Shown here: one piece after another, positions 55,056 to 63,568 of the stretch | How positions within the stretch are numbered: position 1 is the first letter of the stretch | Layout of the letters: every line of letters begins with the position of its first letter | Source: Zooshikella sp050749885 | Lineage (GTDB): Bacteria; Pseudomonadota; Gammaproteobacteria; Pseudomonadales; Zooshikellaceae | Direction: 5' to 3' | DNA: 64,000 bases | Assembly (NCBI RefSeq): GCF_050749885.1 | Contig: NZ_JBOIUB010000005.1 | Span: 248,001-312,000 of the forward strand | Program-made: the position numbers and the translations under genes | Notes under the pieces: generated by a model | What the model saw: only the letters and a program-made list of their open reading frames with translations | What the model was told of the DNA's origin: nothing | The model's database searches: none

Positions 55056-55652
55056 TTACACTGCAAGTGCATGGCCATCTATACTACGTTTTGCTTTTAA
55101 ATAATTAATATTATCCTCAGTAACGTAAGTTTTGGTATTTACTTCTTCAATCACATCAATACCCAGTGTCTTTAGCTCTTTTGATTTATTTTTATTATTG
55201 GATAACAACCTGATTTTCTGAAATCCTAAATGTTTGAGTATAGCGGCAGCGGAATGATACGTTCTAAGATCATGATCAAAACCAATAATCTTATTCGCTT
55301 CAAACGTGTTCAAACCAGCCACTTGGTGCTCATAAGCATCCAGCTTATTGTACAAACCAATACCCCGCCCTTCCTGACGTAAATAAATAACTATGCCGCC
55401 CTGCTCTGCCATTAAGTCAAAAGCTTCATTTAATTGCTGCCCACAATCACACCGAGAAGAATAAAACGCATCTCCCGTCAAACACTCTGAATGCACTCTA
55501 ACGAGTGGTGCTTCGTTAGATAATAACGCTTCTGCTTTAAACAATAATGCCACATGCTCTTTATCTTCTGGTAGACCATTAAAAGAAACAATCTCACATG
55601 GCACATGATTTTTACCTACTTTCAATGGTACACGACTTCTGATCGTTGTCAT
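55056..55652 (-). CDS. ribA: GTP cyclohydrolase II
   Basis: RibA opens the imidazole ring of GTP, releasing formate and pyrophosphate, the first committed step toward riboflavin and toward 5-amino-6-ribitylaminouracil. The 198-residue stand-alone enzyme has zinc ligands Cys57, Cys68 and Cys70 in SECLTGDAFYSSRCDCGQ and the conserved YLRQEGRGIGLYNKL. The DHBP synthase domain (RibB), often fused in other bacteria, is absent. It opens the operon, with GAGAGGA 5-6 bases before the ATG. A short MITE-like element ends about 20 bases upstream, and no FMN riboswitch was found. Confidence 0.94.
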   Translation of the reverse strand: MTTIRSRVPLKVGKNHVPCEIVSFNGLPEDKEHVALLFKAEALLSNEAPLVRVHSECLTGDAFYSSRCDCGQQLNEAFDLMAEQGGIVIYLRQEGRGIGLYNKLDAYEHQVAGLNTFEANKIIGFDHDLRTYHSAAAILKHLGFQKIRLLSNNKNKSKELKTLGIDVIEEVNTKTYVTEDNINYLKAKRSIDGHALAV

Positions 55653-55672
55653 AATAGTCCTCTCTTACTTAA

Positions 55673-55762
55673 TATATCCTTCACAAATGATTTTTATATC
55701 CCTAGGGCTCAGAGGCTTCATCACTCGATAGCCTCACCTAAAAACCACTCGCCTTAGTTATA
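55673..55762. repeat. TIR-bounded repeat, copy 3 (90 bp, inverted, shortened)
   Basis: The reverse complement aligns with copy 1 over GGTTTTTAGG, a central AGTGATGAAGCCTC word, and a terminal ATTTGTGAAGGATATA end; the middle of the element is deleted. It begins 20 bases upstream of the ribA start codon, so it must lie in the operon's promoter or untranslated leader. A GAGGCT/AGCCTC hairpin is formed by its core. Confidence 0.6.
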
Positions 55763-55983
55763 AACCCTTCACTGTAGGTATTTAGATCACAATCCATCAT
55801 CAAATAATAAATTTCGCCGGGTATTATCCACGTCGATTTTTTAAGGTTAGGATTATCTATTAGCCACTAAAGTTTGAAATAAACTTAACAGGAAAATGTA
55901 AATAGCGGTATTTAAAAGGCAAAATTAACATCAATACTACTACATTATTTGATGAAGCTATCCTGCAACAAGTTTTCAACTAC
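55763..55983. other. Spacer between two repeat copies
   Basis: No gene seen. The AT-rich sequence between the repeats may hold the promoter of the rib-like operon. No FMN riboswitch (RFN element) signature was visible on the minus strand. Confidence 0.4.
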
Positions 55984-56107
55984 TATACCCATAACGAAGG
56001 GTTTTTAGGGGTGGCAGTTAAATGCGCCTGCATAAACTGCATTCCCACCATTCTTAGTGGTCAAGAACGCTGACAACAAACTCTAAAAATGACTCGTGAA
56101 GGGTATA
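55984..56107. repeat. TIR-bounded repeat, copy 2 (124 bp)
   Basis: The left end TATACCCATAACGAAGGG and right end CTCGTGAAGGGTATA match copy 1 at 35948-36073. The inner GAACGCTGACAACAAACTC segment is also shared. The core differs, carrying a GGTGGC...CCACC-type hairpin. Same orientation as copy 1. Confidence 0.75.
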
Positions 56108-56649
56108 TACGTTGAAGTAACAGCTTTAATCAATCGCTAAAGCACATATAAAAACTTCACAACACATGTTTAACAAAATTATAAAACATTTATCACATAC
56201 TTTTCTATTATACTAAAGTCTAATATTAACAAAACCAAACGCTTTCAAACACCAAAGTGTTTAAATACGTATTTTTTACGTATTTAAATTTCTCATAGCT
56301 TCCTAACCACCAACAAAAAGCACCTACAAACCTTGACATTTAATTAATAGCAAAACATTATCATACCTTGCACAGTGTTCATTATAAGTTCCACTATTAG
56401 TCATATTATTGTTTATTCGCTAATCAACCTAATACTAAATCAAGAACATTCAGCCAGTATATTTCTTAACCTTTTTTCAACTATCACTCGTCAGATTTCA
56501 ACTTATTTTCAGCAAAAAAATATTTAAACATTATCTGGCGACTTGTTTTAGCTTTATCAACTACGTTATATATTAATAGATATCATTACTATGCTCAGAA
56601 TAAATTGACATCAACTACTCCCCCTTAAAGTTACACATGGAGAAGAATA
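56108..56649. other. AT-rich intergenic region with a perfect palindrome
   Basis: No gene is supported in this 540-bp, very AT-rich stretch. TTTAAATACGTA (56260-56271) pairs perfectly with TACGTATTTAAA (56277-56288) around five T, giving a 12-bp stem that could be an operator or cruciform. Otherwise nothing is recognised. It precedes the Tat-type small subunit gene. Confidence 0.5.
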
Positions 56650-57150
56650 GTGAAATTTACCAGGCGACAGTTTAATGCTTCGTCAATGTCCGTGTTAGGT
56701 ATGTTGGCAGTACCCCCCGCATTAAGCGATGAAAAAGCAAACACACCACATTTTACAGAGAAAGAATATCGTATCATTGAAAATATAGTAAGCTACTTTG
56801 TATTTCACTGGGGTGGTGAAGCCATAGCCCTGAGTACGATTAAGTACTTTATCAATGCAAAATTAGCTATTGATGATAAGTACCATGGCATTTACCTATC
56901 ACTTATCACTCATTATCGTATTTTATTTAATAAGACTAATGATACAGCCAAAACGGTGACAAAACTGCTCGCTATAGCAAATGAAAGCCAAGCAGACTCA
57001 AATTTAAAAATAGCGGTCAAAACGTTACTACAATTTTATATCGCCCGCAGTGGCTACCAGGCTTATGGCTTACTGAATATTAATGGCCATATCGCAAGAG
57101 GCTATCTTGATCAGCCAACCCCCTACAGGACAATAAATGATGATGTATAA
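56650..57150 (+). CDS. Small Tat-type subunit of a GMC oxidoreductase
   Basis: This 166-residue protein has a twin-arginine-like N-terminus (Arg5-Arg6 in FTRRQFNASS, then a hydrophobic stretch ending near PPALS), so export of a folded complex is likely. The mature part is helical. Layout and gene order match the small (gamma) subunit of gluconate 2-dehydrogenase, fructose dehydrogenase and FAD-glucose dehydrogenase complexes, which chaperones and co-exports the flavin subunit. Sequence similarity to those is only at the level of the pattern. GTG start with GGAGAAG upstream. It overlaps the oxidoreductase gene by 14 bases. Confidence 0.75.
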   Translation: MKFTRRQFNASSMSVLGMLAVPPALSDEKANTPHFTEKEYRIIENIVSYFVFHWGGEAIALSTIKYFINAKLAIDDKYHGIYLSLITHYRILFNKTNDTAKTVTKLLAIANESQADSNLKIAVKTLLQFYIARSGYQAYGLLNINGHIARGYLDQPTPYRTINDDV

Positions 57151-58714
57151 AAAAACAGCCATTGTGATTGGCTCTGGAGTTGCTGGTACTTTTATTGCTA
57201 CACAACTGTTGCAGCATAAGCTATATAAAAAAGTCATTATGCTGGAAGCCGGTCCAGAATTTAAAATGGGTGATTATGGTCAGTGGTTACATTACGTTAC
57301 GGGTGGATCAGCACCCTACGAGTCCCATTACGATACCGAAGAAGACTTCACTGCCAAGGGGACCCAACCTTGGTACTTAAATGGTAGCCGTATTTTTGGT
57401 AAAGGAGGCTCCACATTACATTTTGGTGGCTGGTTACCACGATTTAAACCCGAAGACTTTGAGCTACACCAAAATACCGGGCGTGGAATTGACTGGCCAT
57501 TTAGCTATGATGAACTTGAACCATACTACTGCGAAGCCGAAACCTATTTAGGTGTCACTGGAGACTCTCACAATCAAAACCCGCCACGTAGTCGTCCTTT
57601 TCCTTATGACGCAGCACCTTACCCCTTGGTTGCAAAACCTTTTATTGAAGCTTTCGAAACCTTAGGTTTTTCCTATCAACACTTACCCATTACCCGCTAC
57701 GGTAAAGCCGAAAATGGACATGGCAAGTGCTTAACTGTTGGAACCTGTAATTACTGTCCTGTAGACGGTAAATTTAACGGTATGCAACCCTTTCGCACAC
57801 TGGAACCCCAAAGCAACTTTGAGCTTCGCCTTGAGTCTCCCGTCATTAAGCTGCTCATGTCTGCCCAAGATACTGTTCAAGGTGTAAGCTATTACGATAT
57901 TAAGCAACAACGTGTAAAACATTTGGAAGGAGATGCCGTTTTTATCTGTAGCGGAGCATTGGAAGCGCCTAAATTACTACTCAACTCACGCAATAAATTC
58001 TGGCCTCAAGGGATAGGTAATAACCATGATTTAGTGGGTCGTTACCTCTCAGCCAATCCATTTTTCTATGCCGCTGGACAAACAACATCAGCCAACGATT
58101 ACCAATGTGAACTAGGCTTCCCAACCTTTGCCAGTCGACACTTTGATAGCAAAGCTTTTCAAGCTCAAGGTAAATTCTTTATGGCGATGGATAATGATAG
58201 CGCCCGCATTGATTTCGTGACATCCATGTTAGCTGGTAAATCACCAGAAGCTATTCAAGCAGAAGTCTCAGGTCAAAAAACACTACAACTCTTTGGCAAT
58301 CTGGAACCGCTTTCTTATTGGGAAAATCGCGTTTATCCAGACAAGGAGTGGACAAAACATTTTCTCCCAAAAACCATTATTGACACACCAAAAGCAATGT
58401 ATGATCCAAATATTGCTGATTTTTATGTAGAACAGATGCGAGTCATCCTAAGAAAAATGGGGTTAGATAATATACATACGGGTACTTATCCTCAACGAGG
58501 TGATCATGCAGCCTGTACCTGTCGTATGTCAGATGCTCCTGAGCAAGGTGTGGTAAATACTGATTTTACAGTACATGGTATCAATAATCTGTTTATGTTA
58601 AGCAATGCGATTCTACCCACTCTACCAGCCGCTAACCCAACATTGACACTGATAGCCATGGGCTACAAAATGATCGCAGACATGAGAAAGCAAATGTTAG
58701 TACACGCAGCTTGA
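57137..58714 (+). CDS. GMC family FAD oxidoreductase, gluconate-dehydrogenase-like
   Basis: This 525-residue flavoprotein has the FAD dinucleotide fold VIGSGVAG (Gly12, Gly14, Gly17) followed by MLEAGP. FGKGGSTLHFGGW is the flavin-loop signature, and a C-terminal catalytic region DHAACTCRM ... NPTLTLIA follows. A cysteine-rich segment GKCLTVGTCNYCP (about residues 195-210) resembles the iron-sulfur loop of FAD-glucose and fructose dehydrogenases. It has no signal peptide of its own and would be exported with the Tat-type small subunit. No cytochrome c subunit follows, so the electron acceptor is unknown. The alcohol or sugar substrate cannot be read. Three adjacent ATGs make the exact start uncertain. 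Confidence 0.88.
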   Translation: MMMYKKTAIVIGSGVAGTFIATQLLQHKLYKKVIMLEAGPEFKMGDYGQWLHYVTGGSAPYESHYDTEEDFTAKGTQPWYLNGSRIFGKGGSTLHFGGWLPRFKPEDFELHQNTGRGIDWPFSYDELEPYYCEAETYLGVTGDSHNQNPPRSRPFPYDAAPYPLVAKPFIEAFETLGFSYQHLPITRYGKAENGHGKCLTVGTCNYCPVDGKFNGMQPFRTLEPQSNFELRLESPVIKLLMSAQDTVQGVSYYDIKQQRVKHLEGDAVFICSGALEAPKLLLNSRNKFWPQGIGNNHDLVGRYLSANPFFYAAGQTTSANDYQCELGFPTFASRHFDSKAFQAQGKFFMAMDNDSARIDFVTSMLAGKSPEAIQAEVSGQKTLQLFGNLEPLSYWENRVYPDKEWTKHFLPKTIIDTPKAMYDPNIADFYVEQMRVILRKMGLDNIHTGTYPQRGDHAACTCRMSDAPEQGVVNTDFTVHGINNLFMLSNAILPTLPAANPTLTLIAMGYKMIADMRKQMLVHAA

Positions 58715-59008
58715 TACTTATCAGTTGCCACACGAATCAACTTTGGATAGAATCGCGGCAATTTTTGCCATCTTTTAATGGCTATCAACTCATTGAAGAA
58801 TAAAATAACGTAAAAAAAGTAGTTACGACATAATATGCTTTATATCCTTTTCAAATGCTTCGTCACACGACGCAGCTCCGCGCAAATGCATGATGAAGCG
58901 TTGCTCGGAGCCTGACTAAAGCAGAAAGCTTTAACTATCTTCATCAACTCATTTGTTTGCAATGCACGGCTGTGTAGGCTTGCGTGTGACTTGAGTATGA
59001 AGATTAAC
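58715..59008 (+). other. Structured leader upstream of the ABC-F operon
   Basis: This region precedes two tandem terminators and the ABC-F gene. It contains long-range pairings: GTCACACG (about 58862-58869) with CGTGTGAC (58983-58990), and TGATGAAG (about 58890) with CTTCATCA (about 58939). Short potential leader peptides are present: a nine-codon ORF from 58890 ending in TAA, and MKINKGP from 58997 whose stop lies inside the first terminator stem. Ribosome binding sites for these are weak. The longer minus-strand frame at 58840-59082 is judged spurious. Confidence 0.5.
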
Positions 59009-59045
59009 AAGGGCCCATGACGTTTCGTCATAGGCCCTTTTTTTA
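59009..59045 (+). terminator. First intrinsic terminator before the ABC-F gene
   Basis: AAGGGCC and ATGACG pair with CGTCAT and GGCCCTT, with one mismatch, around TTT, followed by about seven T. It is a classical strong terminator. It could end the GMC operon or be part of the ABC-F leader. Confidence 0.88.
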
Positions 59046-59084
59046 TACCTGAAAAGGAAAACGCAACAGTTGTTTTAAACAATT

Positions 59085-59130
59085 AAAAGCGAAGGGCCTG
59101 CAGATCATGCAAACCCTTCGCTTTTTTTTT
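59085..59130 (+). terminator. Second terminator, abutting the ABC-F RBS (attenuator)
   Basis: AAAAGCGAAGGG pairs perfectly with CCCTTCGCTTTT over 12 bp, followed by nine T ending at 59130. The GGAG ribosome binding site begins at 59131. An ATG inside the loop (59107) is in frame with the ABC-F gene. A terminator in this place only makes sense as a conditional attenuator. Confidence 0.8.
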
Positions 59131-59142
59131 GGAGTTGTAGAA

Positions 59143-60684
59143 ATGAGCCTTTTATGTGTAACTGAGCTTAATTATCAAATAGCAGGCAAGACACTGTATC
59201 ACAACGCGAATCTGGCTTTACTGAAAAACGAACATATGGGCATCGTGGGTAAAAATGGATCAGGAAAAAGTACCTTATTAAAAATCATCACTGCTGAAAT
59301 TACAGCGGATAGTGGCGATGTGAATTGGCAGTCAAACACGAAAGTAGGTTATCTTGATCAGCATGCCAAAGTGGATGGTTCATTAACCATTATTGAATAT
59401 CTTCATACAGCGTTTGCTCATTTGGCACAATTAGAAACCCAGATGATCGAACTTTATACCAATGACCCAACAAGTGAAAATGAAAGCACATACAAAAAAG
59501 CAGCGGATATACAACTTTTACTTGAGCAAGAAGGTTATTACACCGCTGCGAACAGCATTAATAAAGTGGTTCACGGCTTAGGACTGAATGCACTTGGTTT
59601 AAACACTCAAATGGCTAGTCTGAGTGGAGGGCAACGCGCCAAGGTCATTTTAGCCAAACTATTAGTGGAAGCCCCTGACGTGCTACTGCTCGACGAACCC
59701 ACTAATTTCCTTGATGCGCAGCATATTGAGTGGTTAGAACTTTTCCTAATAGGCTATTCAGGCGCATTAATTCTAGTATCACACGACACACGCTTTTTGG
59801 ATAAAGTCGTTACATCAATATGTGATATCGAGAACTGTAAACTAAAAAAATATCGAGGTAATTATTCAGCTTTTCTGAGCCAAAAAGAACAAGCCATTCA
59901 GCACAGTATTATAGAACATGACAAATTAAAACAGAAAAAGACTAAGCTTGAAGATTATATCCACCGAAATGCAGCGGGTGTGAATGCTCGTATAGCAAAA
60001 GGTCGAAAGAAAATGTTGGCAAGAATCACCTTGCAAGAACACCCAGTTTTACATGACAAACTTGATTTTGACTTTGCCACCTCCAAACTTACTGGCCATG
60101 AATCGCTAACAATAAAACAGCTTGAAGTAGGCTATGACTTTCCTCTTTTACCGCCAATGACTTTGTCGCTGGCAACAGGAGAAAAATTGGTAATTAAAGG
60201 CTTTAATGGTATTGGTAAATCAACATTACTGAAAACGTTGACGCATCAAGTTTCAGCACTATCCGGCTCCTACCTGTACAGTCCTCAAACAGTCATTGGT
60301 TATTTCTGGCAGGATTTACACTGGGACACCCCTCAGTTAAATCCATTACAGCTAATGTCACAATGGCACCCAAACCTTAAGCCTGGCGCAACACGTAGCT
60401 TACTTGCTCGTTGTGGAATCAAAGATGACCAAGCTTTACAACCAATTTACTCGCTGAGTGGTGGAGAACAGTCACGGGTTAAGTTATGTCATTTAATGGC
60501 TAGTCCCAGGAGCATATTAGTACTTGATGAACCAACGACTCACCTTGATGCAAATGCCAAAGAAAACCTTAAAAAAGCCTTACAAAAGTTTAAAGGCAGT
60601 GTCATTCTGGCTTGTCACGAAGTAGATTTCTATTCTGCATGGATTGATCGTGAGCTGAATATTACTGAGTTTGTACAAGGATAA
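59143..60684 (+). CDS. ABC-F family ATPase, probable ribosome protection
   Basis: This 513-residue soluble protein has two ATP-binding cassettes and no membrane domain. Walker A1 is GKNGSGKS (36-43), first signature LSGGQRAKV, first Walker B VLLLDEPTNFLD. A charged inter-domain linker (about 255-300, P-site tRNA interaction motif region) follows. Walker A2 is GFNGIGKST, second signature LSGGEQSRV, second Walker B LVLDEPTTHLD. ABC-F proteins of this layout dislodge antibiotics from the ribosome. The GGAG at 59131 fits the ATG at 59143; an ATG at 59107 lies in the terminator loop. The overlapping Mef-like efflux gene supports a resistance role. Confidence 0.88.
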   Translation: MSLLCVTELNYQIAGKTLYHNANLALLKNEHMGIVGKNGSGKSTLLKIITAEITADSGDVNWQSNTKVGYLDQHAKVDGSLTIIEYLHTAFAHLAQLETQMIELYTNDPTSENESTYKKAADIQLLLEQEGYYTAANSINKVVHGLGLNALGLNTQMASLSGGQRAKVILAKLLVEAPDVLLLDEPTNFLDAQHIEWLELFLIGYSGALILVSHDTRFLDKVVTSICDIENCKLKKYRGNYSAFLSQKEQAIQHSIIEHDKLKQKKTKLEDYIHRNAAGVNARIAKGRKKMLARITLQEHPVLHDKLDFDFATSKLTGHESLTIKQLEVGYDFPLLPPMTLSLATGEKLVIKGFNGIGKSTLLKTLTHQVSALSGSYLYSPQTVIGYFWQDLHWDTPQLNPLQLMSQWHPNLKPGATRSLLARCGIKDDQALQPIYSLSGGEQSRVKLCHLMASPRSILVLDEPTTHLDANAKENLKKALQKFKGSVILACHEVDFYSAWIDRELNITEFVQG

Positions 60685-61913
60685 TGTTTATGAACGAAAA
60701 CACTTCAATTTCATCATCCTGGAAGCAAACTACAGTGTTATTTCTTGCTGCTCAATTTATATCACTGTTAGGATCATCTATCGTCCAGCATGCCATCATT
60801 TGGCATATTGTCATCAATACATCTTCGGGCGCTATGGTCGCCATCTCAACGATTTGTGGTTTTTTGCCGCAAATCGCCATTTCTTTTTATGCAGGACCAT
60901 GGTTAGACCGCTTTGATAAAAAACAAGTCAATATGCTGTCTGATGGATTAATTGCATTGGCAACTGCAATGATTTTTATTTCATTTATGTTAGGGTTTAA
61001 ATCAATCTGGTTATTATTTCTTGCCTTGATTTTTCGTTCATTAGGCACAGGTATTCAAACACCTGCTGTTAATGCCATAATCCCCTTAATGGTACCCAGA
61101 GAGCATTTAGTTAGAGTCAATGGTTTACTCGGTAGCTTTAACGCACTGACCATGTTGATGTCTCCTGTTATTAGTGCAGCTATCTACGCAATAACGGCTT
61201 TAGAAAATATTCTACTGATTGATATTAGTACAGCTATTATTGCCTTAATCATCATGGCCAGGTTATCAATCCCCAGTAAATCGACGAAGGCAATATCCGC
61301 TCAGTCTAATCTTCAGGCTTTTTCTCAAGGCTTACGTTATGTAAAACATCGCCCACAAATAGCGCGACTTTTTATATTCGTTGCCGTAGTCATGGTATTA
61401 ATCAGCCCATCCGCCTTTTTAACGCCTTTAATGGTTGCACAAACCTTTGGCGATGAACCTTGGCGTTTGGCAGTCAGTGAAGTATGTTTCAGTGGCGGGG
61501 CGATGCTGGGAGGGCTGTTAATTTCATTCTTAGGTAAACAATTACCGCCATTAAAAGTAACCCTGCTAGCTACTTGCGGTTATGGCGTATTGATGATTGC
61601 CTTAGGTTGCTCCTCCCTATTTTTTATTTATTTGATATTTAATTTTATCATAGGGATCACTATGCCTTGCTTCAATGCCCCAATTACCTCTTTTCTTCAA
61701 GAAAACGTGGATACAGATATGCAAGGTAGAATTTTCAGTCTTTATCACGTAGTGTGTTCTAGTGCACTACCTTTAGGAATTATTTTATTTGGACCACTTG
61801 CCGATAAAATAAGTGTTCAAACAACAATTATACTATGTGGCATTATCGTTGCTGCCGTCAGTATCATCGCTAACCTAAAAGCCCCCACTCCACCAGAGCC
61901 ACAAGAATCATAA
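60684..61913 (+). CDS. MFS efflux protein, Mef (macrolide efflux) type
   Basis: This 409-residue protein has 12 hydrophobic segments. It resembles the MefA family: ISLLGSSIVQHAIIWHI in helix one, FLPQIAISFYAGPWLDRFDKK as motif A, IFRSLGTGIQTPAVNAIIPLMVP, then MQGRIFSL and PLGIILFGPLAD in the C-terminal half. Mef proteins export macrolides using proton motive force. The start codon overlaps the ABC-F stop (TAATG), so translation is coupled; a second ATG two codons later is an alternative. The ABC-F plus Mef pairing mirrors the mef-msr(D) operons of streptococci, though here it is chromosomal and divergent, and its substrate is unknown. Confidence 0.88.
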   Translation: MFMNENTSISSSWKQTTVLFLAAQFISLLGSSIVQHAIIWHIVINTSSGAMVAISTICGFLPQIAISFYAGPWLDRFDKKQVNMLSDGLIALATAMIFISFMLGFKSIWLLFLALIFRSLGTGIQTPAVNAIIPLMVPREHLVRVNGLLGSFNALTMLMSPVISAAIYAITALENILLIDISTAIIALIIMARLSIPSKSTKAISAQSNLQAFSQGLRYVKHRPQIARLFIFVAVVMVLISPSAFLTPLMVAQTFGDEPWRLAVSEVCFSGGAMLGGLLISFLGKQLPPLKVTLLATCGYGVLMIALGCSSLFFIYLIFNFIIGITMPCFNAPITSFLQENVDTDMQGRIFSLYHVVCSSALPLGIILFGPLADKISVQTTIILCGIIVAAVSIIANLKAPTPPEPQES

Positions 61914-61923
61914 CCATATAAGT

Positions 61924-61947
61924 ACCCTTTAAAAGGAAGTAAAGGGT
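61924..61947 (+). terminator. Weak hairpin after the Mef-like gene
   Basis: ACCCTTTA pairs with TAAAGGGT (8 bp, 8-base loop) 10 bases past the stop. There is no clear U-tract, so this is only a candidate end. Confidence 0.35.
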
Positions 61948-62068
61948 TATAAATCAGCTATGCTTAAAAAATATTCAACTGTATTTGGCAGGGAAACGAA
62001 TATTGTAATCGTCTCCTGATTATCCACTGTATACTAAGTGTATAAATATTAAATAATGGAAGTACACA

Positions 62069-62821
62069 ATGTTAAGACGACTGCTGCTCTTTACCCTAAT
62101 CCTTTCCAGTCAACTTCATGCTGAAACTATTCGTTTATTAACCTTATCTTTTCCCCCCTACGCTTATGTTGAGTCAGGTGAAGTTAAGGGATTTGTCGTC
62201 GACATCGTTAAAGAAAGCATGGCAAGACTGAAACAAGATTATGAGTTAGTTATCCAACCCTGGGCACGATCCCTGCACGAAATGAAAACAGGTAAAGGCG
62301 ATGGGTTATTTCCTATGTTTATTACTGATGATCGGATTTATTTCACTGAGTATTCAGCAAAACCTTTAACACATGAATATAAATCATTATTTATACATGC
62401 TAATGATGATATTCAATTTGATGGTGATCTTGCATTGTTGGGACAATATCGTTTCTGCCGTGTACGTGGTTACAGTTCTGGCCCTGTTTTTGATCAGGCT
62501 GAACTTAATGGCACCCTTCCTTATGTGGATCTTGCTAACTCCTCATTACAAAATATTCAAAAAATACTTCATAGCCGATGTCAGATCTTGGTTGATGATA
62601 AAAATGTTGTAGCTTATTTACTGAAACGCTTAGAGCAAAGTGAGCAACTATCGCTTCTGGTTGATCTTGAACGCATTCCAAGTCATATGGGTTTTTCTAA
62701 GTTTGGACATGCCAGTTCCCTAGTCAAGCGTTTTGATAAAGTCCATCAAGCAATGATACAAGATGGTACCATTGATAATATTCTTTCTCACTATTTGGGA
62801 AAAATGACACACCACCAATAA
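62069..62821 (+). CDS. Periplasmic substrate-binding domain protein (SBP family 3)
   Basis: This 250-residue exported protein has a clear signal peptide (residues 1-18, ending SQLHA). The family-3 solute-binding layout is visible: LTLSFPPYAYVESGEVKGFVVDIVKESM at the start, IQPWARSLHEMKTGKGDGLFPM, FCRVRGYSSGPVF in the second lobe, and LVDDKNVVAYLL. Stand-alone members are common in marine gammaproteobacteria and may bind amino acids or act as sensors. No permease gene is adjacent. Two cysteines (in RFCRV and SRCQI) may form a disulfide. Confidence 0.88.
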   Translation: MLRRLLLFTLILSSQLHAETIRLLTLSFPPYAYVESGEVKGFVVDIVKESMARLKQDYELVIQPWARSLHEMKTGKGDGLFPMFITDDRIYFTEYSAKPLTHEYKSLFIHANDDIQFDGDLALLGQYRFCRVRGYSSGPVFDQAELNGTLPYVDLANSSLQNIQKILHSRCQILVDDKNVVAYLLKRLEQSEQLSLLVDLERIPSHMGFSKFGHASSLVKRFDKVHQAMIQDGTIDNILSHYLGKMTHHQ

Positions 62822-63568
62822 TGTCACTGAAAGGAGAAATTACGTATATTTTTCTTTCCTTCCTAAAGCATACAAGTATATAGAAAACATTTCATAACAT
62901 TTTTACTTATCAAATTTAGCATTCTAAAACAAACTCTATATTCAAGGAATATAATTGATGTAATAGCGCATATTAAATGCTCATCAAAAATCCTTGGCTG
63001 AGGATATATTAAGAATACCTTTATAAAATCCAATTTTTAAAGTACCTTTACTTAAAGTTTGCGTCCTCTCCTCGAACACGCCGTGAATTGATTTATAGCA
63101 ATATGTGGGGTTGCAGTGCTTGAATTAGGTGCAGAGAGCACCGTAAGCAGTATAGGCCAAGGATAGTCTTCTACTGCGGGAAGGGCAAATGAATTCATAC
63201 GCTGCCATAGTGCACTCTATACTCGTTACGAATTATTTTTATACGCAATTGTCTTGCACTCTTACCAAATACCATTAATTGTGACAATTTACGACATTAA
63301 AAACATTAAACACTAATATTTTTTCAATACAAAATTAACCTCTCTCATTCAATACTTACATATATTTTATTGTAACCTCTTACTCAAGTTAAACAATGTG
63401 TTTTAAAAGTAGCGCTATAACGATACTTATGAACCACTGTTTAACGAAACAACCAACTTTTTCCTAATCAGTCAGAAAAACTATTTTCCCTGATCCCCTA
63501 GTTTATCGTAGAGTTTAAATCACCCTACAATAGAACTTCATTAACATCTACATCAAGGAAAGATGACC
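62822..63568. other. Long intergenic region with a solitary repeat end
   Basis: No gene is supported in this 747-bp stretch. At 63218-63241, TATACTCGTTACGAAT followed by TATTTTTA resembles one end of the 126-bp repeat family (about 3 mismatches in 23). No matching opposite end was found within 150 bases, so it may be a remnant. The 3' part should contain the promoter of the next gene. Confidence 0.45.

Noticed and set aside
55653..55983. FMN riboswitch upstream of ribA
   Set aside because: No RFN-like core could be found on the minus strand; the hairpin present belongs to the shortened repeat copy.
58840..59082. 80-codon minus-strand frame opposite the ABC-F leader
   Set aside because: It covers a terminator and the leader hairpins; its translation only reflects those structures.
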